Shown: positions 1 through 7,830 of the stretch, in pieces
Layout: the number at the start of each line of letters is the position of its first letter
How positions within the stretch are numbered: position 1 is the stretch's first letter
Assembly (NCBI GenBank): GCA_934747775.1
Contig: CAKVHA010000005.1
Coordinates: forward strand, 21,084-85,083
Source of the DNA: an uncultured Clostridia bacterium
Lineage (GTDB): Bacteria > Bacillota > Clostridia > Christensenellales > UBA1242
Direction of reading: 5' to 3'
DNA length: 64,000 nt
Program-made: the position numbers and the translations under genes
The notes under the pieces: generated by a model
Database searches by the model: none
What the model was told of the DNA's origin: nothing
Seen by the model: the letters and a program-made list of their open reading frames with translations, nothing else

Positions 1-336
1 AATTAAAGCAGGTCTACCTTTCCCATTAATCTTTCTTTGCTGTTTTGCCAAATTTATTGCCTTTATTTGAATTGATGGAACAAACATTAACACCAAAATC
101 AATACAAATATACCCAATGCCACATTAATTTGCCACGAGCAAGCAACCAAAACAAAGGCAAGCAAATAAACAACTATACTTAAAATAGTTAATGCGATGG
201 ACAACTTTCCCTTTTTGTTGTTTTTCAATTCTTCTTCTGTTGGATTTCTGTTTATTTCTGCGTCTCTTATTCTTTCTATTTTCCACAATTTACCAACGGC
301 TTTACACGTTTCCTTTAAACCACTAAAAAATTTCAT
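1..336 (-). CDS. Membrane protein, truncated by window edge
   Basis: The leftward reading frame is open from the ATG at 336 to the window edge, 112 codons without a stop. A GGGAG ribosome binding site lies just upstream of this ATG. The first 45 residues are soluble and charged. Two hydrophobic segments follow, roughly residues 52-75 and 77-97, separated by a short polar turn, and then a basic stretch. This looks like a small two-helix inner-membrane protein. I do not recognise the family. The C-terminus lies outside the window. Confidence 0.6.
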   Translation of the reverse strand, partial: MKFFSGLKETCKAVGKLWKIERIRDAEINRNPTEEELKNNKKGKLSIALTILSIVVYLLAFVLVACSWQINVALGIFVLILVLMFVPSIQIKAINLAKQQRKINGKGRPALI

Positions 337-451
337 AACTACTCCCTTATGTAATATTATGAATAAATTATATCATATTAAATAAAAAATCACAACAAAA
401 AATATTTTAGTAAATACAAATTCTATTAGACGCTTTTGAAATTTCGACATT

Positions 452-478
452 AAAAAAACCCTTATAAATAAAGGGTTT
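452..478 (-). terminator. Rho-independent terminator of tRNA-Lys
   Basis: Read leftward, a hairpin with AAACCCTT/AAGGGTTT arms and a short A/T loop is followed by a run of T. It starts only a few bases beyond the 3' end of the tRNA gene. Confidence 0.75.
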
Positions 479-481
479 CAG

Positions 482-557
482 TGGTGGACGATCAGGGATT
501 CGAACCCTGGACCCACTGATTAAGAGTCAGTTGCTCTACCAACTGAGCTAATCGTCC
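482..557 (-). tRNA. tRNA-Lys (anticodon CTT)
   Basis: The reverse strand folds as a full cloverleaf of 76 nt. The acceptor stem is GGACGAT/ATCGTCC, the D-arm contains AGCTCAGTTGGTAGAGC, the anticodon stem ACTGA/TCAGT encloses the loop CTCTTAA, and the T-arm contains GGTTCGAATCC. The 3' CCA is encoded in the DNA. A promoter lies upstream and a terminator downstream, so it appears to be a single-gene transcript. Confidence 0.95.
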
Positions 558-603
558 ATAATCTCAATATGCTACTATGTAGTCAAATTATTAAAACGAT
601 TGT

Positions 604-632
604 ATTATAAAACAAAATAGATAATATGTCAA
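604..632 (-). promoter_or_regulatory. Promoter of the tRNA-Lys gene
   Basis: On the reverse strand a perfect TTGACA (627-632) and a perfect TATAAT (604-609) are separated by 17 bases, about 47 bases upstream of the tRNA 5' end. This is a consensus housekeeping-sigma promoter. Confidence 0.8.
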
Positions 633-1190
633 CAATATTTAAAAATGATTTTAACTTTTTTGTTTGTTTATTACATTACATATCATAAAGCAAGAAATGA
701 GTTGTGGTGTTTATTGTGGCGTATAGTTTTTGTAATCTGTAAGTTATTTGAGTACGGAGAATCTTCACTTGGTGGTTAATATGGTCTGTTAAAATATTTC
801 AAATAAATTTATTTAAGTTAGTTGATTGGTTTAAAATCTCCGATGTGCTTATTGTGTTTGTGTGGTTTTTTGTGTAACTAATAATCGTTAATATGTGCCA
901 AAATTTTATCACAAAAAAATATTTAATTTGAGTACTTGAATTGTGATGATAAACATAAAAAATAATATTTAATATTTTTTAAAAAAATAATTACTAATAT
1001 GCTTATATATTGTATTGTAAAAATTTTTAATATTTCAATATTTTTTATAGATAAAATAAAAGTGTGACTTTGTGACATAAACCATATAATAATTGTCACA
1101 AACTTTGTATTAAATTATAAATTTTAACGAGTAAATGGCAATAACATAAGTATATGTATGCTAAAAAAATTTTTAAAAAAAGGTAAATTT
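633..1190. other. Gene-free AT-rich stretch
   Basis: No reading frame of useful length, tRNA or convincing structured RNA is visible on either strand. The sequence is strongly A/T-rich with short homopolymer runs. The 9-mer TTTGAGTAC occurs twice (near 752 and 928), which may be chance. It separates two leftward units: the tRNA downstream and the glycosyltransferase gene upstream. Confidence 0.5.
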
Positions 1191-1191
1191 T

Positions 1192-2247
1192 CTATAAATT
1201 TTTAAAGTATTTTTCATTTTGTAAAATTAAGTCGTGATTTGAATTTGTACTTTTTGCCAAGTAAAAATATTTTTTTGCGGCACTATAATTTTTAGTGTAA
1301 TAGTAGCATACGGATAGTTGAAGTAGGGGGATAAAGTAATAATAATCGTTGTTGTAAAAAATGCCATTATTTTCTTTTGTAATTGCTAATGCTGCTGTGT
1401 AATATGGTATGGCTGATTTGAAATTTTTATTATTGTAATATGTGTCGCCAAGCTCACATAGGTATTCACTTGTAGGGTATAATGAAGCTAAGTTTTTAGT
1501 TAGCATAGTTAAAGCTTTTGTGGTTTGGTTTTTATTTTTGTAACATCTTGCCAATGTGATTATTGCGTCTATTGTGTTGGGGTAATATCTGTTTTTAAAT
1601 TTTAAAAACTTGTTTAAGGTTTTAATTGCAGAAGAAATGTAATTATTATAATAAAGTTCTTTTGCGTAATAATATGTTTCGCGTATGTTTAATTTTCTTC
1701 CGTTTTTTATTTGATAATTGTAAATTTTTAAATTTCTTTTTGGATTGGTTGGTTTTTCTTTTTTATGATATATGGAAATATCTAAATATTCAATGTTTCC
1801 AAATGGTGAGATTGCTTCGTGAATAAAGCCGTTCCATTTTGCATACTTGCAATTTTTTATTATTCGCTCTCTATAATATTCAAAACTAGGTTTTCCTTGT
1901 TTATCAAAACTAGCAGCGTATTTTAGCATATATACATCTTTGTTTAGGTGTTTTTTTAGCTGTTTTAATTTTTCTATGTTTTCATCTGTAATTATGTCGT
2001 CTGCATCTATCCACATTATATATTCACAAGTGGCTTTTGAAAAACTAAAATTTCTTGCTGCGGAAAAATCATTGATCCAATCAAAATGAAATATTTTTGT
2101 GGTGTATTCTTTTATCAGATTAACAGTGTTGTCTTTGCTGCCAGTGTCTACAATAATTATTTCGTCTGCAAAATTTTTAACGCAGTCTAGACATCTTGCT
2201 ATTGTTTCTTCTTCGTTTTTTACAATCATACATACACTTAATTTCAT
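1192..2247 (-). CDS. Family 2 glycosyltransferase with C-terminal TPR repeats
   Basis: The N-terminal ~100 residues form a GT-A glycosyltransferase domain: the start is of the SVCMIVKNEE type, VDTGS is at 33-37 and the metal-binding DAD is at 81-83. The region from about residue 170 to the end is helical with repeated Y/A/L spacing typical of tetratricopeptide repeats. The organisation matches the SunS-like TPR glycosyltransferases of Firmicutes, which transfer sugar from a nucleotide donor to peptide or surface acceptors. The acceptor is unknown and no bacteriocin or capsule genes are adjacent. The start and its ribosome binding site are tandemly duplicated (see the repeat entry). Confidence 0.85.
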   Translation of the reverse strand: MKLSVCMIVKNEEETIARCLDCVKNFADEIIIVDTGSKDNTVNLIKEYTTKIFHFDWINDFSAARNFSFSKATCEYIMWIDADDIITDENIEKLKQLKKHLNKDVYMLKYAASFDKQGKPSFEYYRERIIKNCKYAKWNGFIHEAISPFGNIEYLDISIYHKKEKPTNPKRNLKIYNYQIKNGRKLNIRETYYYAKELYYNNYISSAIKTLNKFLKFKNRYYPNTIDAIITLARCYKNKNQTTKALTMLTKNLASLYPTSEYLCELGDTYYNNKNFKSAIPYYTAALAITKENNGIFYNNDYYYFIPLLQLSVCYYYTKNYSAAKKYFYLAKSTNSNHDLILQNEKYFKNL

Positions 2248-2280
2248 AATTCACCTTCGCTCAATTTCATAATTCACCTT
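2240..2280 (-). repeat. Tandem duplication of ribosome binding site and start codon
   Basis: An 18-bp perfect direct repeat (2240-2257 and 2263-2280) carries AAGGTGAATTATGAAATT on the reverse strand, so the glycosyltransferase gene has two identical RBS-ATG units 23 bases apart. The upstream ATG at 2270 opens an 8-codon frame (MKLSEGEL) whose TGA stop overlaps the true start ATG as ATGA. Confidence 0.8.
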
Positions 2281-2372
2281 ATAAAAAATTATGTTATCTT
2301 AATTGTTTTTGTGACTGTTATGATTGCTAAAAAATTTTTAATTTGGTATACTTTTCTAGCGAGGTGATAAGT

Positions 2373-2891
2373 ATGGAAAGAATTGCAGAATTTTATAAGG
2401 TGTCATATAACCAATTTAAAAAAGATTATGAAGTGATTAATGGGAAAAATAATATTTCGGAAGATGAATTAAAAAGTATGTATGATTTAATTAAACTTCC
2501 TAAACGTGCAACAACAGGTTCGGCAGGGTATGATTTCTATTTGCCATATCCAATTAAATTAAAAGCTGGTGAAGAAATTACAATTCCTACCGGTGTAAGG
2601 TTTGAATGCGAACAAGACTATGCTTTGCTATTTATGAGTAAAAGTGGTTTAGGTTCTAAAAACAGATTACAACTTAACACTTGTATTTCCTTAATTGATA
2701 GTGACTATTTTTATTCAGATAATGAAGGGCATATACTTGCTAGAGTAATACATGACGCACGCAATGTTGACGCTGTATTGGAACTTCCAGCTGGAAAAAG
2801 TTTTTTACAAGGTGTATTTATTAAATTTGGTATCACAAAATCAGATAACGCCGACGGAAAACGCAATGGTGGTTTTGGTAGTACTAAATAA
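2373..2891 (+). CDS. dut: dUTP diphosphatase (trimeric dUTPase family)
   Basis: The product hydrolyses dUTP to dUMP and pyrophosphate, limiting uracil in DNA and supplying dTMP synthesis. All five trimeric dUTPase motifs are recognisable: ATTGSAGYDFY (46-56), SKSGLGS (89-95), LIDSDY (107-112), GKSFLQGVFIKFG (141-153) and RNGGFGSTK at the C-terminus. The protein is about 25 residues longer than the usual enzyme, with a helical N-terminal extension and an insertion after motif 3. I chose the ATG at 2373 because a GAGGTG site precedes it; an upstream in-frame codon at 2343 has no such site. Confidence 0.88.
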   Translation: MERIAEFYKVSYNQFKKDYEVINGKNNISEDELKSMYDLIKLPKRATTGSAGYDFYLPYPIKLKAGEEITIPTGVRFECEQDYALLFMSKSGLGSKNRLQLNTCISLIDSDYFYSDNEGHILARVIHDARNVDAVLELPAGKSFLQGVFIKFGITKSDNADGKRNGGFGSTK

Positions 2892-2947
2892 TGATAAATT
2901 CTCACTTTAATTCTAGTTGTAGTAATGATTTAAAAAGTAGAATATGT

Positions 2948-2995
2948 AAAATAAAAACATTATAGATATTGTGTTTATCTATAGTGTTTTTATTT
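2948..2995 (+). terminator. Terminator after dut
   Basis: Long A/T-rich inverted repeat (left arm about 2948-2968, right arm about 2976-2995) ending in T-rich sequence. Its left arm ends in A-rich sequence, so it could work in both directions. It makes any alr start upstream of 3000 unlikely. Confidence 0.6.
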
Positions 2996-3073
2996 TTATT
3001 CCAAACATTGCATAAATATACGCACAAGAATATCTTATGTAACATTATTTTTTTGTGTGGCATAAGTAATAAT

Positions 3074-4153
3074 ATGTGTAATTTAAACGAATATATTATC
3101 AATAAAAACAATTTAAAAACTAATGTTCAAAAGGTAAGAAGAAGAGTAGGAAATAATGTTAAAATTTGTGCAGTTGTGAAAGCTGATGCTTATGGGCTGG
3201 GAGTGGAAAATGTTATTCCCATTATAGATGATGAGGTTGATTTTTATGCTGTAGTTTCGGTTATGGAGGCACTGGAACTAAGAAAAATTTCACTAGAAAA
3301 ACCAATTTTAATATTAGGTGCTGCAAACTTAAAATACGCAAACGAGTGTGCTAAAAGAAATATTAGACTTTCAATATCTACAGTTCAAGAGGTGGAATAT
3401 TTAAACAAAAACTTAACCGAAAAAATAAAAGTTCATCTTAAAATCAACACCGGTATGAATAGATATGGAATAACCACATTAAAAGAACTTAAAGCGGTTG
3501 AAAGAGAAATAAATAAAAGTGATAAAATCGTTGTGGAAGGTGTGTACACTCATTTTGCAACAAAATCATCAGATTTAGCTTTTATTGAAAAACAATATGA
3601 AAAATTTCAAAAAATGCTAAAAAATATATTATATAAAGATATAATTGTTCATTGTGCTAGCAGTTTTGTAATATTAAATGATAAGAAAAAATTGTGTAAT
3701 ATGTGCAGGCTTGGCTTTTCACTTTATGGTGATTTGTATGACAGACTAAACATAAAAAATGTGGTTGGAGTTAGGGCTAAAGTGATGTTTATACATACAA
3801 TATCAAGTGGTGAAACTGTGGGGTATGACCGAACATATACAGCCGACAAAAAAACAAAAATTGCGGTTTGCTCTATGGGCTATGCCGACGGATTTGCAAG
3901 AAATCTTAGTAATAAATTTAGGGTGCTAATAAACGGACAGTGGGCGAGTGTTGTGGGTAGAGTTTGTATGGATTGTTTTATGGTTGACGTTACAAAAATT
4001 AAAAATGTATATGTGGGTAGTACAGTTACTATTTTGGGTGAAGATGGCAAAAACAAAATCACGCTTTCTGACATTGCAGATGTAATAAATTTTAGTCCAT
4101 ATGAAGTGTTGTTGAATTTTAGAAAACGTAGAATGAATATTGTTGTAAAGTAG
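3074..4153 (+). CDS. alr: Alanine racemase
   Basis: PLP-dependent racemase making D-alanine for peptidoglycan. The PLP-binding lysine is K36 in AVVKADAYGLG, the HLKINTGMNRYG strand is at 122-132, and the second catalytic base is the tyrosine at about 251 in GYDRTY. VGRVCMD near residue 294 is the family's C-terminal domain signature. From the ATG at 3074 the protein is 359 residues, close to the family norm. An in-frame start at 2969 would lie in the preceding terminator and add a non-homologous hydrophobic tail, so I rejected it. The ribosome binding site at 3074 is weak. Confidence 0.92.
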   Translation: MCNLNEYIINKNNLKTNVQKVRRRVGNNVKICAVVKADAYGLGVENVIPIIDDEVDFYAVVSVMEALELRKISLEKPILILGAANLKYANECAKRNIRLSISTVQEVEYLNKNLTEKIKVHLKINTGMNRYGITTLKELKAVEREINKSDKIVVEGVYTHFATKSSDLAFIEKQYEKFQKMLKNILYKDIIVHCASSFVILNDKKKLCNMCRLGFSLYGDLYDRLNIKNVVGVRAKVMFIHTISSGETVGYDRTYTADKKTKIAVCSMGYADGFARNLSNKFRVLINGQWASVVGRVCMDCFMVDVTKIKNVYVGSTVTILGEDGKNKITLSDIADVINFSPYEVLLNFRKRRMNIVVK

Positions 4154-4195
4154 TGTTTTACAATTTGATAATTATGAATATTTATGCACAACTTA

Positions 4196-4222
4196 AAGGA
4201 GCGTCTTGGATGCTTCTTTTTT
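4196..4222 (+). terminator. Terminator after alr
   Basis: Hairpin with arms AAGGAGC and GCTTCTT (one G-T pair) followed by a run of T. It separates alr from the dual-HEPN operon. Confidence 0.65.
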
Positions 4223-4226
4223 ATTC

Positions 4227-4255
4227 TTGACTGTGTTGTTTATATGATATATAAT
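4227..4255 (+). promoter_or_regulatory. Promoter of the dual-HEPN/rsmD operon
   Basis: TTGACT at 4227-4232 and perfect TATAAT at 4250-4255 with 17-base spacing. The predicted transcription start near 4262 leaves a leader of only about 13 bases to the first ATG (4275) or 31 to the second (4293). Confidence 0.7.
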
Positions 4256-4274
4256 AAATAATAACAATCCTTGT

Positions 4275-6341
4275 ATGGAGTATCTAAAATTTATGAGTAC
4301 TGAAAAAATTAAAAATGCAATTGAAAAAATTAAAGATAAAAAGAATCTTAAAAATAATAGTGGTTACGAAAATGAAAACACTGATAATGGAAAGAATCTG
4401 GTAAGTGAAAATAGGGGTGTTTTACAAGAAAAAGCGAACGATGAAGTTGATGATGTTGATGAGGATAGTCCGCTTTATGTTTACACATCAAAATATATGG
4501 AAAACAAATTTGACATTTTAATGACCTTGTATAATGCTATAACCAACGACGATGTTGATGTTGATGTGGACTTATCTAAATTTAACAGCACAGATTTGGG
4601 CGGCATATATTACGATTTGGCTTTGTTTAGTATAATTGCAAACAACGACAGATTTGAAGATGTTTTTTCGGATGGGGTGTTGGAAAGCATTTCTTTAGGT
4701 GTGAAAAGCTCTAAAAACGATGAACCTAAAGCAGAGTTTTTGTTGGAAGAGTTTACACCTAAAGAAGGTTATGAAAAAACAGGCGATAAATCATATTTAA
4801 AAATGACTTATAGTGAAAAAATTAGAATTCAGGATGGTGAATACACTACATCTTGTCGTCCAAGTCGAGAAAAGCGTGGATATGTGTATAGGACATATTT
4901 AAGAACTGATGTTCCGCACCTTACTCGTGGTGAAATAAAAAAAGACGGGCTTTTAATGTTGGAAACGTTTAGAAATATTATTGCCCATTCCACTCAGTTT
5001 GAAATTAACAACAAAACAGGTAATTTGCATTTTGTAAATGGAAATAGAGAGTTTGTTTGTTCTAAAATGTGGCTTAGGGGGTTTTCAACTTTGTGGGCAT
5101 CAAGGAATAAATCGTTAGACCATAAAAAAATTAAGGATATTATTTTACAAGAATATGGTGAAGGTAAAAAGAGTATCACAACAACCGATGATGTTAAAAA
5201 TATTTTACGACTTACTGCCGACGAAACAGATTATCGAAAGTATTCTTCTAGTATGTTTAAATTTGTTATGGCTAGACTTAAATATTATGACAACTTTTAT
5301 ACGCTAACAGACGAAAATGGAAAAGAAGACTTGGATAAAAAGATAGATATTTTTACAAACATTATTGAAAATAGTCCAAATCATATTGCGGGCAATGCTG
5401 AAACGCTAAACTCTAAAATTATATATAATCTTCAACAAATTATTGCTAAAGCTCAATTAGATCAGGCAAAAATTAGTGGAAATCAAATTTGCTCCAGTTC
5501 TTTTAATATAGCTACTGCTGCAATTAAAATGGAAGAAGGTGAAAAACTTTTAGAAGAAATAAAAGCAATTGAAAAAACAATTCAAGAAATGGTTGAAAAA
5601 GGAAAAAAACTGAAAGGCCCAGAACAAAAAAAGTATATTAAAACAAAAAAACCTATTTTCAATAAACTAAGTAAACAGAGAAGTGATATGTTGGGGCAGC
5701 TTAAAGCAAAAAAAGATAGTCTTGGAGATTCTCTTAAACACGAAGCAGACAAAATGAATTTGTTTAATAAAAATTCATTAAAAAATATCCCTATCGAAAC
5801 AGCTGTAAACGTGGTTGCCGCAATGGGATACAATCGACTTATTTCTACCGGATTTTATCAAGACAAGCTAGACCATATAACACTCCCTCAAAAAGAATTT
5901 TTTGAATTTAAAAAGAAAATAATGAACCTTGATATGTCGAATTTTGTGATGACGAAAGCGGTTGATCACGGAAAAACTGAACAAATCCCATTGGATTCAT
6001 ACGATAAAAGAATGCTAATGCTTAGAAGGCTTAGACACGCAACATCTCACGGATTAATTAACTATTCAATTCCGCAACAATCAACCATGGAATCAAGTTT
6101 TGATGATGTTGTTATGAATTATTGTAGCGATGGGGAAAAAGAATTAAAAGTAAGTGGAACAATACCGGCATTTTGTGAGCTGTTTGCCAATGATATTTTT
6201 AGACCATCGTCGTCACGAATAGTATATAGAACTAGTGATGGCTTTAAAACAGATGAACAACCAATGGTTGAGAGTGCAACTAGTTTTAAAAATAACAACT
6301 TTGATAATCCGCCAGCGGATGATAGTGGGAGAGTGAAATAA
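4275..6341 (+). CDS. Dual-HEPN domain putative ribonuclease (Cas13/Abi-like architecture)
   Basis: I do not recognise this 688-residue protein as a known family member, but it carries two R-x4-H motifs: R233-N-I-I-A-H238 (bases 4971-4988) and R587-H-A-T-S-H592 (bases 6033-6050). Each sits in a helix-like context (LETFRNIIAHS; LRRLRHATSHG), as in the metal-independent HEPN RNase active site. R(N/H)xxxH twice in one chain is the signature of Cas13 effectors and related Abi proteins. The motifs lie 354 residues apart; a charged helical segment (about 420-490) lies between them, and the N-terminal ~65 residues and last ~25 look disordered. It is smaller than classical Cas13 proteins. It has its own promoter, and its stop overlaps the rsmD start as TAATG. 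ATG 4293 (GGAG 12 bases upstream) is an alternative start. RNase activity is inference; no CRISPR array is present. Confidence 0.75.
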   Translation: MEYLKFMSTEKIKNAIEKIKDKKNLKNNSGYENENTDNGKNLVSENRGVLQEKANDEVDDVDEDSPLYVYTSKYMENKFDILMTLYNAITNDDVDVDVDLSKFNSTDLGGIYYDLALFSIIANNDRFEDVFSDGVLESISLGVKSSKNDEPKAEFLLEEFTPKEGYEKTGDKSYLKMTYSEKIRIQDGEYTTSCRPSREKRGYVYRTYLRTDVPHLTRGEIKKDGLLMLETFRNIIAHSTQFEINNKTGNLHFVNGNREFVCSKMWLRGFSTLWASRNKSLDHKKIKDIILQEYGEGKKSITTTDDVKNILRLTADETDYRKYSSSMFKFVMARLKYYDNFYTLTDENGKEDLDKKIDIFTNIIENSPNHIAGNAETLNSKIIYNLQQIIAKAQLDQAKISGNQICSSSFNIATAAIKMEEGEKLLEEIKAIEKTIQEMVEKGKKLKGPEQKKYIKTKKPIFNKLSKQRSDMLGQLKAKKDSLGDSLKHEADKMNLFNKNSLKNIPIETAVNVVAAMGYNRLISTGFYQDKLDHITLPQKEFFEFKKKIMNLDMSNFVMTKAVDHGKTEQIPLDSYDKRMLMLRRLRHATSHGLINYSIPQQSTMESSFDDVVMNYCSDGEKELKVSGTIPAFCELFANDIFRPSSSRIVYRTSDGFKTDEQPMVESATSFKNNNFDNPPADDSGRVK

Positions 6342-6889
6342 TGCGAATAGTAGCTGGAAAACTAAAGGGATTAAAACTAAAAGAGTTTGAAGCGGAAAAC
6401 ATTCGACCAACCATAGATCGTGTTAGAGAAGCGGTTTTTAATAAAATTCAGTTCCGTGTAAAAAATGCCCAAGTTTTAGACTTGTTTACGGGGACAGGTG
6501 CTGTAAGTTTGGAATTTTTAAGTAGGGGCGCTTCTGTTGTATCGGTGGACAACAATCCTAACAGCATAAAGCTTATTAAAGAAAACTTTGCCAAAGCAAA
6601 AACACCCCTAAATTTGTTGGAATGCGACTACAATGCTGCGTTAAAAAAACTAAAAAATCAAAAGTTTGACATTGTGTTTTTAGACCCGCCTTTTGCATCT
6701 AACTACGCTGAAAAAGCGGTTGAAAACATAATGAAATTCGATATGTTAAATTCGGATGGTTTGATGATTTGGGAGCACGTTATTGGCTCGCAAATGAAGT
6801 TGCCGCCAGAATTAAATATTGTGGACGAAAAAAAATATGGCACAATTATGGTGACATATTTGGAGAGAAAAAATGACACGAGTTGTTAA
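6341..6889 (+). CDS. rsmD: 16S rRNA (guanine966-N2)-methyltransferase
   Basis: SAM-dependent methyltransferase acting on 16S rRNA in the 30S subunit. The start MRIVAGKLKG, the RPTIDRVREAVFN segment (22-34), the SAM-binding VLDLFTGTGAVSLE loop (45-58) and the catalytic DPPF motif of N2-guanine methylases are all present. Its 182 residues match the family. The ATG overlaps the stop of the dual-HEPN gene by one base and its 3' end overlaps the next gene by 17 bases, so the three are probably one transcript. The usual neighbour coaD is absent. Confidence 0.93.
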   Translation: MRIVAGKLKGLKLKEFEAENIRPTIDRVREAVFNKIQFRVKNAQVLDLFTGTGAVSLEFLSRGASVVSVDNNPNSIKLIKENFAKAKTPLNLLECDYNAALKKLKNQKFDIVFLDPPFASNYAEKAVENIMKFDMLNSDGLMIWEHVIGSQMKLPPELNIVDEKKYGTIMVTYLERKNDTSC

Positions 6890-7211
6890 TATCAAAAACG
6901 ATTATCCGGCTGCCGATGTCGCGGTTTTTAACCTTAGTGTCGCGTTGTCTGACGCTAAAAAAATGGGTGAGAAAGCACTAATTGTTATACACGGTTACGG
7001 CTCTCACGGACAAGGTGGCGAAATAAAAAAGCGCGCTATTGAATACTTAAATAACGCGGTTAAAAACAAGTTGATTTCGTTTTTTGTGTGCGGTGAAAAC
7101 TGGGGTGAATACACTGAAAACAAAATAAGAGCGTGCGAGATTTGCCCCGACCTAATTTTGCACCCGCAATTGACTGGGCTTAATAGTGGAGTAACGGTTG
7201 TTATTTTGTGA
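6873..7211 (+). CDS. Small Smr-domain-like protein
   Basis: A 112-residue protein whose core VIHGYGSHGQGGEIKKRAIEYL resembles the Smr domain, where an xIHGxGxG loop is followed by a helix ending in YL. The upstream stretch has the alternating pattern of the Smr N-terminal strand and helix. Smr domains bind or nick nucleic acid, mostly in MutS2-related and RNA-processing proteins. The start overlaps rsmD by 17 bases with a GGAGAG site inside rsmD. The 3' end overlaps the convergent gene by 11 bases. The family call is moderate because the glycine loop is longer than usual. Confidence 0.7.
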   Translation: MTRVVNIKNDYPAADVAVFNLSVALSDAKKMGEKALIVIHGYGSHGQGGEIKKRAIEYLNNAVKNKLISFFVCGENWGEYTENKIRACEICPDLILHPQLTGLNSGVTVVIL

Positions 7212-7641
7212 GAAAAGTTTTTAGGCTGTCCACAAATTCTTCTTCGGCACATTGTAAATCGCGTGCCATTTTCAATACAACATCGCTGGCGTTTTTAAAT
7301 TCGCCAGTTTTTTTTATTACATCTATAATTCCCATATTTGTGCCTTGAATAAGCATTTCTGCTATATGGCTAACGCTGTTGTCAAAATATGTTTTCACAT
7401 TTATGCTTGTGGTGCTCATCATTTTAAGCATTCCGCTAATATCGTCCAGTTTTAATTCGTTTTCGCTGGCGTAACTCTTGCATTTGTGGGTCATCTCTTC
7501 ATATTTGCGGTTTTGTTTTTTTAGTAGGGTTGTTAGTTTTTTATCTTCAAATTTATCGTGAATTTTATCTATTGCCAGTGTTGCCATACGCGTGTTTTTG
7601 TATACGGCATTTAATAATTCTTTGGTTTTGTCTTCTTTCAT
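7201..7641 (-). CDS. Ferritin-like four-helix-bundle protein, function unknown
   Basis: This 146-residue protein is all-helical with conserved-looking polar residues spaced as in DUF2383/ferritin-like bundles. No metal-binding E-x-x-H pair is clear, so a structural or adhesive role is possible. It runs against the Smr-like gene with an 11-base 3' overlap and diverges from rplU. A GGAGAAACC site precedes the ATG at 7641. I cannot assign a function. Confidence 0.6.
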   Translation of the reverse strand: MKEDKTKELLNAVYKNTRMATLAIDKIHDKFEDKKLTTLLKKQNRKYEEMTHKCKSYASENELKLDDISGMLKMMSTTSINVKTYFDNSVSHIAEMLIQGTNMGIIDVIKKTGEFKNASDVVLKMARDLQCAEEEFVDSLKTFLTK

Positions 7642-7708
7642 AGGTTTCTCCTTGTTATTATATTGCTTATTTTTTTATAAAATATTTATTAAATTAATAA
7701 ATTAGTAA

Positions 7709-7737
7709 TTGACAAACCTTGCCTTATTTGGTATATT
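7709..7737 (+). promoter_or_regulatory. Promoter of the rplU-prp-rpmA operon
   Basis: Perfect TTGACA (7709-7714), 17-base spacer, TATATT (7732-7737). It is placed directly before the L21 leader. Confidence 0.8.
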
Positions 7738-7742
7738 ATTAT

Positions 7743-7826
7743 CAGTTCCACGTGTATTGGGCATTTTTCAAGTGTTGTGACTTCACAACCGCCTTAAATA
7801 ACAGTGAGTTTGGTTAGAGGAGGTAA
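7743..7826 (+). promoter_or_regulatory. Ribosomal protein L21 leader (autoregulatory RNA)
   Basis: The 5' UTR contains a GTTGTGAC...TCACAAC hairpin, a CCACGTGTA segment and the ACAGTGAGT element directly before the rplU ribosome binding site. These resemble the Firmicutes L21 leader, which is thought to bind a product of its operon and feed back on expression. The family assignment is from memory of the motif, not from a covariance search. Confidence 0.6.
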
Positions 7827-7830
7827 ATTT

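Noticed and set aside
197..385. Rightward 62-residue frame
   Set aside because: It is antisense to the truncated membrane-protein gene, which has a better ribosome binding site and residue pattern.
2969..3073. Upstream start for alr giving a 394-residue protein
   Set aside because: The extra segment overlaps the dut terminator and is hydrophobic and unlike alanine racemases; the ATG at 3074 gives the normal length.
4275..6341. HEPN/MNT toxin-antitoxin pair
   Set aside because: There is no MNT nucleotidyltransferase-like gene (GSxxxG...D motif) on either side, and the protein has two HEPN motifs rather than one.
4154..7211. CRISPR array next to the dual-HEPN gene
   Set aside because: I read the flanks and gene for regularly spaced 25-40 base repeats and found none; no cas1/cas2-like frame is present in the window.
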